Of a DNA stretch of 64,000 nucleotides, positions 48,271-59,851 are shown piece by piece (positions within the stretch are counted from its first letter, which is position 1; each line of letters begins with the position of its first letter). The DNA comes from Streptomyces sp. A0642 (lineage in GTDB: Bacteria > Actinomycetota > Actinomycetes > Streptomycetales > Streptomycetaceae). The stretch is taken from assembly GCF_004795105.1 (NCBI RefSeq), contig NZ_SSBL01000006.1, positions 1 through 64,000 of the forward strand. Reading direction: 5' to 3'. The translations under genes were made by a program, and so were the position numbers. The notes below the pieces were generated by a model. It was not told the DNA's origin. It made no database searches and saw only the letters and a list, made by a program, of their open reading frames with translations.

Positions 48271-48821
48271 GGCGTGCGGCGGGCCGGCCTCGCCATCGTC
48301 GTCGTCGGACGGCCGAGGCACCGCGGCCGGTGGTGCGGGGGGCCGTCGGCGGCTCGCTACTCGGTTCTCGCCCGGCCTCCGAGCCCGGCCTTCCGCGGCG
48401 CCGGAGAGCCGCCGCCGGCCTCGAACCCCTCGCCTCCGCCTCCGAGGGGCGTACGAACGAGCAGGCGGAGCCGAGTACCCCAGGCGCGGTACCGCACGAT
48501 TCGCAGGGCCGCGTCGGAATCCGCGCCACGCAGGCCGCTCGACCCCACCCGACCCGGTCGCCCAGGAGACGTTCAACGGTGTGCTCTTCGACGGGGGCTC
48601 CTGCACGGATCCGCTGCAGATGATCCACGACTGGCCCGAGAAGGGGGCGGCGGCCGTCATCTGAGGCTGGGTCAGAGTGACCGACGGGGAGTTGCCGGGG
48701 TGGTGGCGGACAGCGGATGCTGGGAGGCGCGCCGTTCCGGGGCTGCGATCCGGCCCGGAGCGCCCGCACACGACGCGTGCGCCGGCGCGCGCCGAGCGGG
48801 AGCAACGGGAGGTAGGAGCAC
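48271..48821. other. Gene-poor 550-bp stretch, partly decayed coding DNA
   Basis: Between the sigma-CAP gene and the MpaB-type gene, no intact frame has a convincing start plus codon bias on either strand. One short piece (48548-48664, listed separately) keeps a strong coding signature. The rest looks like scrambled high-GC sequence and the likely promoter of the downstream gene. Confidence 0.6.
48548..48664 (+). pseudogene. C-terminal fragment of a lost gene
   Basis: 38 codons plus TGA with almost every third base G or C (PDPVAQETFNGVLFDGGSC... ending DWPEKGAAAVI). Upstream of about 48545 the bias vanishes and no start codon fits, so this appears to be the tail of a truncated gene. I do not recognise the family. 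It is too short to rule out a chance frame. Confidence 0.45.
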
Positions 48822-49712
48822 ATGACGGACCCCGACCCCGGGCTCTTCGGGCCCTCATCGGTCACCTGGCAGATGCACGCCGACCCGATGATGTGGGTGG
48901 CCGGAGTGCGCGCCCTGTACCTCCAGGCGCTCCATCCGCGCGCGCTGCGCGGTGTCATGCAGAACTCCGACTTCCGCAAGGACGCCTGGGGCCGGCTGAT
49001 GCGCACGGCGGGATTCGTCGGGACGATCACCTACGGGACCACGGACGCCGCCGAGAAGGCCGGGGCCCGGGTCCGCAGGATCCACCGGCTCCTCAAGGCC
49101 ACCGACCCGGTGACCGGTGAGACGTACGGGGTCGACGAGCCGGACCTGCTGCTGTGGGTGCACTGCGCGGAGGTCGACTCCTACCTCCAGGTCCAGCGCC
49201 GCTCCGGCTACCCGCTGACCGACGCGCAGGCCGACCGGTACGTCGGTGAACACCGCACGGGCGCCCGCCTCGTCGGTCTCGACCCGGACGGGGTTCCCGC
49301 GACCGTCGCGCAACTGGCCGCGTACTTCGAGCGAGTCCGGGGCGAACTGGCATCCTCTCCCGAGGCCCGGGACGTCGACGACTTCCTGCGGCGGCCACCG
49401 GTCCACCCCCTGCTCGTACCGGCGCGCGCCACCGTGTGGCGGCACGTGGCGACGCTGGCGTACCAGTCGCTGCCGCCGTTCGCGCACGAGCTGTACGGCA
49501 GACCCGCACCGCCGCCTGCCACGGTCGACCGCCGCCTGCGCGCCACCGGAACCGTCCTGCGCAGCATCCCGTCGCGGCTGCGCTGGAAGCTCCCGCCCGG
49601 TCACATCGTGAACGCGATGGCCCGCCTCGGACCCGGCAGCCGCCCCACCCCGTACACACGGAAAAGGCAGGCAGCCATACTGGACGCGCCGGGGAGGGCG
49701 CAGCAGCAGTAG
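48822..49712 (+). CDS. MpaB/DUF2236 family oxygenase-type protein
   Basis: 296 residues. Characteristic segments: SSVTWQMHADPMMWVAGVRALYLQALHPRALRGVMQNSDFRKDAWGRLMRTAGFV near the N-terminus, and LLWVHCAEVDSYLQVQRRSGYPLTDAQADRYVGE with the His and acidic residues expected to hold heme, as in the latex-clearing and MpaB relatives. These proteins are predicted heme oxygenases; most have no known substrate. The Ser/Thr kinase starts 26 bp downstream, so the two are probably co-transcribed. Confidence 0.85.
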   Translation: MTDPDPGLFGPSSVTWQMHADPMMWVAGVRALYLQALHPRALRGVMQNSDFRKDAWGRLMRTAGFVGTITYGTTDAAEKAGARVRRIHRLLKATDPVTGETYGVDEPDLLLWVHCAEVDSYLQVQRRSGYPLTDAQADRYVGEHRTGARLVGLDPDGVPATVAQLAAYFERVRGELASSPEARDVDDFLRRPPVHPLLVPARATVWRHVATLAYQSLPPFAHELYGRPAPPPATVDRRLRATGTVLRSIPSRLRWKLPPGHIVNAMARLGPGSRPTPYTRKRQAAILDAPGRAQQQ

Positions 49713-49738
49713 TCGGAGTGACGGGGGCGACAGCAGGG

Positions 49739-51985
<2,247 letters not shown>

Positions 51986-52042
51986 GCGCTGCGCCCCGGC
52001 GGAAGCCCTGGCCCGGGCCGCGCGTCCGTGTTACCAAGGGGC

Positions 52043-53587
52043 ATGCCCGTACGAGACAGCTTCGACGCCGTGATCGTCGGCGGCGGCCACAACGGCCTCG
52101 TCGCCGCCGCCTACCTCGCCCGCGCCGGGCAGTCCGTCCTGGTCCTGGAACGCCTCGGCGCCACCGGGGGAGCGGCCGTCTCGACCCGTCCGTTCGCCGG
52201 AGTCGACGCCCGGCTGTCGCGCTACTCCTACCTCGTGTCCCTGCTCCCTTCGAAGATCGTCCGCGATCTCGGCCTGGACTTCGCCGTACGCAAGCGGACC
52301 GTCTCCTCCTACACCCCGGCCGTCCGCGCCGGCCGCCCCACCGGCCTGCTCGTGGCCGGCGAGGGCACCCGCGACTCCTTCGCCGCGCTCACCGGCTCGG
52401 ACCGGGAGTACGAGGCGTGGCAGCGGTTCTACGGACGCACCGGGCAGGTCGCCGAACGGGTCTTCCCGACGCTCACCGAACCGCTGCCCACCCGTGAGGC
52501 GCTGCGGGAGCGGATCGACGACGCGGACGCCTGGCGGATGCTGTTCGAGGAACCCCTCGGCATGGCCGTCGAGGACACCTTCGACGACGACCTCGTGCGA
52601 GGCGTCGTCCTCACGGACGCGCTCATCGGAACGTTCGCCGACGCGCACGACTCCTCCCTGCTCCAGAACCGCTGCTTCCTCTACCACGTGATCGGCGGCG
52701 GGACCGGGGACTGGGACGTCCCGGTCGGCGGCATGGGCGCGCTCACCGACGCCCTCGCGGGCGCGGCGCTGGCCGCCGGGGCGCAGATCCGCACCGGGCA
52801 CGAGGCGGTCCGCATCGACACCGACGGGACGCACGCCGAGGTGACGGTGCGGACGGACAGCGGCGAGTCGGCCGTCGGTGCGCGCCGCGTCCTGGTCAAC
52901 GCCTCACCGCAGGCACTCGCCGCCCTCCTCGGCGACGCACCGCCCGCCGCCGCGGAAGGCGCCCAGCTGAAGGTGAACATGCTGCTCACCCGGCTGCCCC
53001 GGCTCAGGGACCGGTCCGTGGACCCGCGTCGGGCGTTCGCCGGGACCTTCCACATCGCCGAGGGCTACGGGCAGCTGGCCGACGCCTACCGGGACGCGGC
53101 GGCGGGCCAGCTGCCCGCCTCCCCGCCCTCGGAGATCTACTGCCATTCGCTCACCGACCCCTCGATCCTCGGCGCGGATCTTGCCGCCCGCGGCTACCAG
53201 ACCCTGACCCTGTTCGGCCTCCACGCTCCGGCGCGCCTGTTCGCCGCGGACAACGAGGGCGCCCGTGCCGCGCTGCTCGGAGCGACGCTGGCCGAGTTCG
53301 ACGCCCATCTGGACGAGCCGCTCTCCGACTGCATGGCGCTCGACGCGAACGGCGCCCCGTGCATCGAGGCGAAGACACCGGTCGACCTCGAAAGGGAGCT
53401 GCGGCTGCCCGGCGGCCACATCTTCCACCGGGACCTCGCGTTTCCGCACGCGACGGCGGAGACCGGCCGCTGGGGAGTGGAGACCGCGCACGCCAACGTC
53501 CTGCTGTGCGGGGCCGGGGCGGTGCGCGGCGGAGGGGTCAGCGGCGTCCCCGGCCACAACGCCGCGATGGCGGCGCTGGGCCGGTGA
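52043..53587 (+). CDS. FAD-dependent phytoene-desaturase-like oxidoreductase (PYROXD2-like)
   Basis: 514 residues. ATG 52043 follows AAGGGG. FAD Rossmann motif DAVIVGGGHNGLVAAAYLARAG, then ERLGATGGAAVSTRPF, and the C-terminal GAGAVRGGGVSGVPGHNAAMA that closes over FAD. It belongs to the carotenoid-desaturase superfamily, but there are no crt genes nearby and the PYROXD2-like subgroup has no fixed substrate. It converges with the polysaccharide operon. Confidence 0.87.
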   Translation: MPVRDSFDAVIVGGGHNGLVAAAYLARAGQSVLVLERLGATGGAAVSTRPFAGVDARLSRYSYLVSLLPSKIVRDLGLDFAVRKRTVSSYTPAVRAGRPTGLLVAGEGTRDSFAALTGSDREYEAWQRFYGRTGQVAERVFPTLTEPLPTREALRERIDDADAWRMLFEEPLGMAVEDTFDDDLVRGVVLTDALIGTFADAHDSSLLQNRCFLYHVIGGGTGDWDVPVGGMGALTDALAGAALAAGAQIRTGHEAVRIDTDGTHAEVTVRTDSGESAVGARRVLVNASPQALAALLGDAPPAAAEGAQLKVNMLLTRLPRLRDRSVDPRRAFAGTFHIAEGYGQLADAYRDAAAGQLPASPPSEIYCHSLTDPSILGADLAARGYQTLTLFGLHAPARLFAADNEGARAALLGATLAEFDAHLDEPLSDCMALDANGAPCIEAKTPVDLERELRLPGGHIFHRDLAFPHATAETGRWGVETAHANVLLCGAGAVRGGGVSGVPGHNAAMAALGR

Positions 53588-53595
53588 CCGGCATC

Positions 53596-53616
53596 GGCTC
53601 CTGACCGCAAGGAGCC
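53596..53616. terminator. Hairpin between convergent genes
   Basis: GGCTCCT (53596-53602) and AGGAGCC (53610-53616) with a 7-base loop, between the flavoprotein stop and the end of the minus-strand operon. It may act in both directions. Confidence 0.45.
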
Positions 53617-53617
53617 C

Positions 53618-54592
53618 TTACCGGCCGAACACCCCCCGCAGCGCGGCGATCTTGCGCGGCAGGTCGTACTCCGCGCCGCCTTCGTGCCCGTTGTACGGGA
53701 ACACCTCGATCTGAGCGGGACCGGCGTAGCGGTGGTAGGCGGCGAACACGGTGGACGACGGGCAGATCTTGTCCATCAGCCCCACGGAGAACCATGCCGG
53801 TGCGGTTGCCCGCGCCGCGAAGTTGACCCCGTCGAAGTAGGAGAGGGTCTCCATCGCCTCGTCGATGCGGAAGCGGTGCCCGGACAGCCAGCGGGCGATC
53901 TCCGCGTACGGGCCCGCGTCCGTGATCTGGGAGGCGCGCCGGTAGTGGCAGAGGAACGGCACATCGGCGACGGCCGCCGCGACGTCGTCGCGCAGCCCCG
54001 CCACGGCGAGCGCGAGCCCGCCGCCCTGGCTGCCGCCGAGCACCGCGACGCGTGAGGCGTCCACGGAGGCGTGCGCCTTCGCCGCGTCGACGGCCCGGAC
54101 CGCGTCCGTGATCAGCCGGCGGTAGTAGTGCCGGTACGGGTCCTCGATGCCGCGGGTCAGGAAGCCGGGGGAGGAGGAGCCGTTCCCTTCGGGGCCGATG
54201 TCCACGGTGTCGGCGGTGTTCTTGCCGCCGCCGCCCTGCCCGCGGTTGTCCATCACCAGATGGGCGTGGCCGAGGGCACTCCAGGTCAGCCAGGAGTAGG
54301 GGATGCCCCGGCCGCCGTTGTAGCCGATGTACTGCACGACGGCGGGCAGTGGATCCGGGCGGTCCCGGGGGAGCATCAGCCAGGCCTTCACCGGCTGCCC
54401 GCCCCAGCCGCGGAACGTCACGTCGAACGCGTCGACGGTGGCGAATCCGGCGTCGTACGGGACGAATGAGGCGTCCAGGCCGTGGCGGGCCGTTTCGGCG
54501 AGGGTCTTCTCCCAGAAGGCGTCGAAGTCGGCCGGCTCCTCCGGCTCCGGCCGGTAGTCGCGCAGCCGCTCCAGGGGCATGTCGAACAGCAA
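53618..54592 (-). CDS. Acetyl xylan esterase / cephalosporin-C deacetylase family (CE7)
   Basis: 324 residues, an alpha/beta hydrolase. RGQ motif in MDNRGQGG, nucleophile in GGSQGGG, and a late Asp (GLMDKICPSS) and His (NGHEGG) complete the CE7 triad. CE7 enzymes remove acetyl groups from sugars and are usually intracellular; no signal peptide is seen. The start is TTG 54592 (LFDMPLERLRDYRPEP), with GAGGAG 8 bases before; ATG 54580 would shorten the family N-terminus. It is the last gene of the operon, 4 bp after the PL8 lyase. Confidence 0.9.
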   Translation of the reverse strand: MLFDMPLERLRDYRPEPEEPADFDAFWEKTLAETARHGLDASFVPYDAGFATVDAFDVTFRGWGGQPVKAWLMLPRDRPDPLPAVVQYIGYNGGRGIPYSWLTWSALGHAHLVMDNRGQGGGGKNTADTVDIGPEGNGSSSPGFLTRGIEDPYRHYYRRLITDAVRAVDAAKAHASVDASRVAVLGGSQGGGLALAVAGLRDDVAAAVADVPFLCHYRRASQITDAGPYAEIARWLSGHRFRIDEAMETLSYFDGVNFAARATAPAWFSVGLMDKICPSSTVFAAYHRYAGPAQIEVFPYNGHEGGAEYDLPRKIAALRGVFGR

Positions 54593-54596
54593 GGGT

Positions 54597-57011
54597 CTAG
54601 CTCCTCTTCAGGGTGAGGTTGAGCGTCGCACCGTGGCGTTCAGCCGTGTCAGCGGTGATCCGGATGCCGGCGCCGGCCCGGGTGACGGTGATGCCCGGGT
54701 CGGCCGAGACGACGGTCAGATCGCGCCGGGCGAGGTCCAGCACGACGGCGGACCGCAGATGCGTCGGGTCGGACAGGGAGACGGTCACGGTCTTCCCCTC
54801 CGGACGTACCAGGACCGACGCCGGCCCGTCCGAGGCGAGTTCCTGCACGCTCCCGGCGGCCCAGAAGTTCGCGGCGAGCAGCCCGTCCGCGCAGCGGCGT
54901 ACCGCGTGGACGGCGGTGGAGCGGGCGACCAGCTTCACCGGGGGCGCGGACGACCACTGCTCGGTCCGCTCGGCGGAGGCGGCGGGGGCCTGGAGCCAGA
55001 AGTAGCCGGCTCCGTCCGGTGCGGTCCCATGGTCCTGCCAGAGCGTCAGGTACGGACGGGTGACGGGGGTGTCCGTCCCGTACTTGAGGTTGATCTCGCG
55101 CCAGGTCGCGGTCCGGTCCTCCCGCAGAGCGCGCAGCGTGACGGCCTCGGGGAAGACGTAGCCGCCCGTCCCGGCGAGATGCAGCCACCGCACCTCGTCC
55201 AGGGTGGTCGACCATCCGGTGTCCGCGGGGGCGGCCCGCCCGTCGACGAGCAGCGTCGCCGCCGGGTCCCGGAGCTTGCGGTTCTCCACGATCGTCTCGG
55301 CCGTACCCGCGTCCGCGGCGATCCCCGAGCCGACGCACGCGATGACGTCGTCCAGGCAGAACCAGCTCTTGAGGCCGTGCAGCGAACTGCCGAACGCCCG
55401 CAGCTCCATGCCGTACGCGCCGAGCGTCGTACCTGGAAGCGCGGCGCCACCGGCCCAGTCGGCGGTGCTGGTGGTGCGCTGCCCCGCCGCATCGGCCGGC
55501 CGGCCCGCGAGGACGGTGGTGCCGGGCAGCCGCGCGGGGTCGACGGTGGGCCAGTAGTCCTCGCTGTAGTGGCCGAGGTCGTCCGTGTAGAGCAGCACCA
55601 TGCCGTCGGAGAGGTGCCAGGCGTGCAGGTTCTCGTTCTGGATCGACTCGTAGTTGTAGATCCGCGACGAGTACGCGGAGATGCCCAGCGCGAACGAGGG
55701 CCGGTGGTGGGCGGCCTTGTCCATCCGGGGGTGCTGCTTGTGGGCGACCAGCGGACCGCGGGCCGGCACCGTCGAAGCGATGACGTCGCGGGCCGCGACG
55801 AGCGAGGCGAGGTCGGTGACGGCGAGGAAGTCCCGGTAGGTGTCCTCGGCGATCCACTGCTTGACCAGGGCGGTGAACCGCTCGGCGGTCGCCCCGGGGA
55901 AGCTCGGGATCAGCCGCACCACCGCCTCGATGACCGTCTGCGCCGAGGCGTGGCCCTGCTTGCTGGGCCGGGCGATCTCCCGGCCGCACACCGACGCCAT
56001 GACGTCGCCGCGCGCCAGCAGCGGGTCGAAGCCCTCGTCGACCCAGAGCCGTACGTTGTCGAGGTCGGGGTCGGTCACCGTCCAGGCGGTGCCCGCGAGC
56101 AGGTTGAGGAGGCGGGAGAGGCTGTTCAGCAGTTCCTTGCCGTAGCCGCCGTTGTAGGGGTGTTTGTAGTGCTGGAGGAAGGAACCGTCGGAGTAGAAGC
56201 CCTCGCCCGTGCCTTCGGCCGCCGTGCTCGCGTCGTTGAAGGCGAGGACGCTGTTGGCGCCCGAACCCTCGACGTCCGAAAGAGCGTCCCGCACCCGGGC
56301 GAGGTCCTCGCCGCTGCCGCGGAGCACCGCGTTCACGGCGACGACGGTGGAGATCCACACCCGGTTGGCGCCGGTCGCGATCTGCCGGTCGGCCCGCCAG
56401 AGGTTCGGGTCGGGGGTGTAGCCGCGGACGGCCGCGTTGATCCGGTCGAGCCGCTCCGCGCCGAGAACGTCGTACAGCAGTACGGCGGTGTCGTTGAGCG
56501 CGAGTGCGGAGCCGATCTCCCAGTCCCAGTCGTTGTCGAACCGGGTGTGCCCGGGTCCGTACCGGTGCGTCAGCATCCAGTCGACGCCGGCCAGGAGCAG
56601 GTCCCGCAGCGCCGGGTCGCCGTACTGGACGGTGCCGGGGACGGCCCACGCCGTCGCGACGGTCGCCAGGCGCTTGAACGAGGTGGTGACGTGGTTGGAG
56701 AGCGTGGTGCTGGTCAGGTCGGGGAACAGCCCGTCATCGCGGGACGGGTCCAGGCCCTTCGCGGCGGTCGTCGCGGCCTTGCCGGTCCTGGCCACGGCGG
56801 CGGCGATCCGTGCGTCCGTGAGGTCGAGGCCGGGGCCGCCGGTGAGCAGGGTGTGCCACCGGGTGCGCAACGAGGCCGCGTCGTCGACGGTGTCCGCGGC
56901 GTGGGCGGTGCCCGGCGGGAGGGTGAGCGGCAGGGCGGCGGCCGCGCCGAGGGCCGCCGCGCCGGCGAGGACGCTGCGGCGGGTGGTGCCTCTGGTGGTG
57001 CCTGGGTTCAT
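54597..57011 (-). CDS. Polysaccharide lyase family 8 (hyaluronate/chondroitin/xanthan lyase type)
   Basis: 804 residues. The N-terminus has a Tat-type signal (TRRSVLAGAAALGAAAALP), so it is exported folded. An alpha-toroid domain holds YDVL, NDWDWEIG, NRVW, EGFYSDGSFLQH...YNGGYG (the catalytic Asn/His/Tyr region). Beta-sandwich domains follow (MVLLYTDDLGHY, GTDTPVTRPYLTLWQDHG). PL8 enzymes cut uronic-acid polysaccharides by beta-elimination, giving unsaturated oligomers. Specificity within the family cannot be decided here. It lies 11 bp after the SGNH gene and 4 bp before CE7. Confidence 0.93.
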   Translation of the reverse strand: MNPGTTRGTTRRSVLAGAAALGAAAALPLTLPPGTAHAADTVDDAASLRTRWHTLLTGGPGLDLTDARIAAAVARTGKAATTAAKGLDPSRDDGLFPDLTSTTLSNHVTTSFKRLATVATAWAVPGTVQYGDPALRDLLLAGVDWMLTHRYGPGHTRFDNDWDWEIGSALALNDTAVLLYDVLGAERLDRINAAVRGYTPDPNLWRADRQIATGANRVWISTVVAVNAVLRGSGEDLARVRDALSDVEGSGANSVLAFNDASTAAEGTGEGFYSDGSFLQHYKHPYNGGYGKELLNSLSRLLNLLAGTAWTVTDPDLDNVRLWVDEGFDPLLARGDVMASVCGREIARPSKQGHASAQTVIEAVVRLIPSFPGATAERFTALVKQWIAEDTYRDFLAVTDLASLVAARDVIASTVPARGPLVAHKQHPRMDKAAHHRPSFALGISAYSSRIYNYESIQNENLHAWHLSDGMVLLYTDDLGHYSEDYWPTVDPARLPGTTVLAGRPADAAGQRTTSTADWAGGAALPGTTLGAYGMELRAFGSSLHGLKSWFCLDDVIACVGSGIAADAGTAETIVENRKLRDPAATLLVDGRAAPADTGWSTTLDEVRWLHLAGTGGYVFPEAVTLRALREDRTATWREINLKYGTDTPVTRPYLTLWQDHGTAPDGAGYFWLQAPAASAERTEQWSSAPPVKLVARSTAVHAVRRCADGLLAANFWAAGSVQELASDGPASVLVRPEGKTVTVSLSDPTHLRSAVVLDLARRDLTVVSADPGITVTRAGAGIRITADTAERHGATLNLTLKRS

Positions 57012-57022
57012 GATGCGGGACC

Positions 57023-58174
57023 TCACAGAAGGTGTCGGCGGTCGACGGCCGCGGCGAGCGCCGCGTGGCCGGAAGGACCGGGGTGGAGACCGTCGCCGCT
57101 GTCGTACGCGGGCGACATCCGCTCCGGGTGGTCGGGATCGCGCAGGGCCGCGTCGAAGTCGGTGACGGCGTCGAAGACCCGGCCGGTCCGCACGGCGGCG
57201 TTGATCCGCTGCCGCACCGTCTCCAGCTCGGGCGTCCAGCGGCTCCAGCCGCCGAACGGGGTGATGGTCGCTCCGACCGCGCGCAGCCCCGCATCGCGGG
57301 CGCGCAGCACCAGTTGCCGGTAGCCGGCCAGGACGAGCGCCGGATCGGTCTGGCTCGGCGGCTGCTGGAGATCGTTGACGCCGAGGTGGATCAGCACGGT
57401 CCGCAGCCCGGGCAGGGACAGCACGTCGCGGTCGAACCGGGCCTGTCCGCCGGGGCCGAACCGGGCGTCGTCCAGCAGCAGCCGGTTGCCGCTGATCCCG
57501 AGGCCGGCGATCGCGGCCCCGGGCAGGCGCCGGGCCAGCTGGTCGGGCCAGCGGAGTCCGGAGTCGTCGGGCGCTCCGACGCCCTCCGCGATGGAGTCGC
57601 CCAGCACCGCGACCACCGGCCCGTGCGCGCCGGTCACCTCGACCCCGGTCAGCAGGAACACCGACGTGGTGCGCACCCCGTCGACCTCGTGCGAGGCATG
57701 GGTGTTGCGGTGGAAGGACAGCGGCCCGGTGGGACCGGGCAGTTCGGTCCGCACCGTCAGGAGCGCGTGCTCGGCGGCCCGCATTCCCGCGACCGCGTCG
57801 CTGGTCAGCGAGGCGCCCGCGGCGAGCCAGGCCCGCCGCTGCCCGCCGAAGGTCACGGGTCTGCCGCCCGCGGTGACCGGACCGATGAGGACCGGCGCCG
57901 TTCCGAAGGCGTGCCCGTAGCGCAGCCGGACCTGACCGCCGGCCGACAGCCGTACGTGCGCGGTGACCGTGCCCTGCGTCAGGCCGGTGCTCGCCACCGT
58001 GTCGGCGGGCGTCGGCGCCGTCTGCGCGGTCGCCCATGACGTCGTCCAGCGCGAGCGGCGCACGGCGCTGCCCGGCGCCTCCGCGGCCCGCGCGCCCGGA
58101 GCCGTCGCCACCACCGCGGCCAGCCCGGCCGCCGCCGTCAGCACCCCGCGTCTCGCGGGTCCCCGGCCGCTCAC
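57023..58174 (-). CDS. Secreted SGNH/GDSL-type esterase
   Basis: 383 residues from GTG 58174, overlapping the previous stop (GTGA). A signal peptide (RRGVLTAAAGLAAVVATAPGARA) is followed by an N-terminal beta domain and a GDSL hydrolase: VVAVLGDSIAEG (Ser), GLGISGNRLL (oxyanion Gly), HLGVNDL (Asn) and DGLHPG (Asp-His). Such enzymes remove acetyl or other ester groups from glycans. It is probably secreted by the Tat or Sec route and acts with the PL8 lyase. Confidence 0.9.
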   Translation of the reverse strand: MSGRGPARRGVLTAAAGLAAVVATAPGARAAEAPGSAVRRSRWTTSWATAQTAPTPADTVASTGLTQGTVTAHVRLSAGGQVRLRYGHAFGTAPVLIGPVTAGGRPVTFGGQRRAWLAAGASLTSDAVAGMRAAEHALLTVRTELPGPTGPLSFHRNTHASHEVDGVRTTSVFLLTGVEVTGAHGPVVAVLGDSIAEGVGAPDDSGLRWPDQLARRLPGAAIAGLGISGNRLLLDDARFGPGGQARFDRDVLSLPGLRTVLIHLGVNDLQQPPSQTDPALVLAGYRQLVLRARDAGLRAVGATITPFGGWSRWTPELETVRQRINAAVRTGRVFDAVTDFDAALRDPDHPERMSPAYDSGDGLHPGPSGHAALAAAVDRRHLL

Positions 58175-59250
58175 TGGGGGCACGCCCCGGTGGGGTCGTA
58201 CGCGCTGCCGTAGGTGCCCACGGCGTCGCCGCCGGTGTTCCCGCTCATCGTGTTCGTGCAGACGGGGCCCTGCGGGGTGCGCATGAACTTGATGCCGCCG
58301 CCGGCGTTCGCGGTGATCGTGTTGCCGTAGACGCTGGTGTCGATGCCGTCGGTGGCGGTGTCGCCGCCGAGCCGCACGCCCGCGCCGACGTTGTCGTGGA
58401 CGGTGTTGTAGCGGAAGATGTTGCCGCTGCCGCGCGCGTCCAGCCCTGCTGAGCTGGAGTCCTTCTGCTGGCTGCAGTCGTTGTACTCGACGTAGTTGTT
58501 CGTCGCGTTCTCCTTCACGTCGACGCACTCGTTGCCACGGGTCGCGATGGTGTTGTGGTGGATGCGGTTGTTCCTGCTGATGTCAGGAGCCGCGTCCGGA
58601 GCGCCGTTCGCGCCCTGCTGTTCGGGCGCGGTGCCGAGGTAGATGCCCTCGCCGTTCTTGCCGCCGCCGGCGAACTTGAAGTCGGCGACGCCGCAGTCGG
58701 TGATCGTGTTGCCGGAGATGTCGGCGCCGGTCACCAGATAGCGCACCCGCAGGCATTCGTCGGCGGCGTTCTTCAGGGTCATCCCGGTGACGCGCAGACC
58801 GCCCACACCGTTACCGGGAGTCGTGCTCATGACATATATGAGCTTGAGGCGGTACCCGGACACATCGGTGGACGACCCGTGCAGCCCGTCCACGGTGAAG
58901 CCGTTCAGCGTCGTCGAATCGTGCTGCACCTGGATGATCCGCGCGTCGCCCGCCCCCTTCACCACGGCGTTCGACGGGCCGGTGATCGTCACCCCGGCGC
59001 GCTTGGTCACGACGTCCTGCCTGTACGTACCGGCGGCGAGGTTCACCACCGCTCCCGTGGGCGCCAGATCGACCGCCTTCTGGATGGTGGCGAGCGGGGC
59101 GCCGGCCGACGTGCCGGCGTTGGCGTCGCTCCCGGTCGGCGAGACGTAGTAGGCGGTGTCCGCGGTGGCGGCCACGGAGGGCGGGGGGAAGACGAGCGGG
59201 GCGCCGGCGGCGAGCGCGGCGACGAGGATGGTGCGCAGTGCATGGCTCAT
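58171..59250 (-). CDS. Secreted right-handed parallel beta-helix protein (candidate lyase)
   Basis: 359 residues from ATG 59250, with AGGAGG upstream. A Sec signal peptide (TILVAALAAGAPLVFPPPSVAA) is followed by YYVSPTGSDANAGTSAGAPLATIQKAVD, the DUF1565-like start of pectate-lyase/chondroitinase-B-type helices, then repeated NT/N-rich coils (GNTITDCG, NRIHHNTIATRGNECVDVKENATNNYVEYND, GNTITANAGG). The sequence is consistent with PL6/PL9-like lyases, but I cannot pick out a catalytic set, so it could be binding only. It overlaps DUF624 and SGNH genes by 4 bp each. Confidence 0.87.
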   Translation of the reverse strand: MSHALRTILVAALAAGAPLVFPPPSVAATADTAYYVSPTGSDANAGTSAGAPLATIQKAVDLAPTGAVVNLAAGTYRQDVVTKRAGVTITGPSNAVVKGAGDARIIQVQHDSTTLNGFTVDGLHGSSTDVSGYRLKLIYVMSTTPGNGVGGLRVTGMTLKNAADECLRVRYLVTGADISGNTITDCGVADFKFAGGGKNGEGIYLGTAPEQQGANGAPDAAPDISRNNRIHHNTIATRGNECVDVKENATNNYVEYNDCSQQKDSSSAGLDARGSGNIFRYNTVHDNVGAGVRLGGDTATDGIDTSVYGNTITANAGGGIKFMRTPQGPVCTNTMSGNTGGDAVGTYGSAYDPTGACPQ

Positions 59251-59849
59251 GGGGTGTGCCTCCTGGAATCGGCGAAGGACAGAGCGAGCAGTACGGGAAT
59301 GCTCGGACCGAGCAGCAGTGGCCCGAGCGGTACGACGAGGGAGAGCAGCACGGCGGAGACCACCGCGCCGAGCAGCGCGGTGCCCCGGGCGGCCGAACCG
59401 AAGCCGAGCGCCAGCGCGCCGCGGGTCCAGCCGCGGACGGTGCCGCCCGGCGCGCGTCCCGCCTCGGCGGCGAGCGCCACGTGATGGATGACGAGGGCGG
59501 CCGAGATGCCGGCCTGGGCGGCGAGCAGGACGAAGGTCCACGGCTCCGAACGGCCCAGCAGGTGGACCACGTTGGCGGCCAGCACGCCCGCGGCCGCGGT
59601 GGAGACGAGCGAGTGCCGCCACAGCGCCCGCCAGTACCGCGGGAAGGCCCTGAAGGTGTGGACGAAGCAGCGGCTGTCCCCCTCGGCCCGCCACCGCTGG
59701 AGCCCGTACGCCATCGCGGCGAGCGCGGGAAGCCAGGTCACGACGCCCAGTGCGAGCACGGCGAACGCGGCCCCGGCGACGGCAGGGTAGGCCACGAACT
59801 CCAGTCGCCGCAGCAGTGTCGGCCAGCCGGACGAGAGAGTTGCCCGCAT
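59247..59849 (-). CDS. DUF624 (YesL-like) membrane protein
   Basis: 200 residues with five to six hydrophobic segments (EFVAYPAVAGAAFAVLALGVVTWLPAL..., FVLLAAQAGISAALVIHHVALAA, LLGAVVSAVLLSLVVPLGPLLL). YesL-type proteins accompany ABC sugar importers for rhamnogalacturonan, beta-glycosides and uronic-acid oligomers; the exact function is unknown. Starts 2 bp after the previous stop and its own stop overlaps the next start (ATGA), so it is tightly coupled. Confidence 0.85.
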   Translation of the reverse strand: MRATLSSGWPTLLRRLEFVAYPAVAGAAFAVLALGVVTWLPALAAMAYGLQRWRAEGDSRCFVHTFRAFPRYWRALWRHSLVSTAAAGVLAANVVHLLGRSEPWTFVLLAAQAGISAALVIHHVALAAEAGRAPGGTVRGWTRGALALGFGSAARGTALLGAVVSAVLLSLVVPLGPLLLGPSIPVLLALSFADSRRHTP

Positions 59850-59851
59850 GA

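Noticed and set aside
54579..57323. Very long plus-strand open frame (about 900 codons) opposite the PL8 lyase
   Set aside because: It mirrors the PL8 gene in antisense; its protein is low-complexity Gly/Arg/Val text with no domain, a common artefact in high-GC DNA.
54597..58037. Single open frame that would fuse an SGNH-region sequence to the PL8 lyase
   Set aside because: Only the part from 57011 onward reads as PL8 with a Tat signal. Upstream of it the true SGNH gene is in a different frame with clear GDSL motifs, so there is no fusion.
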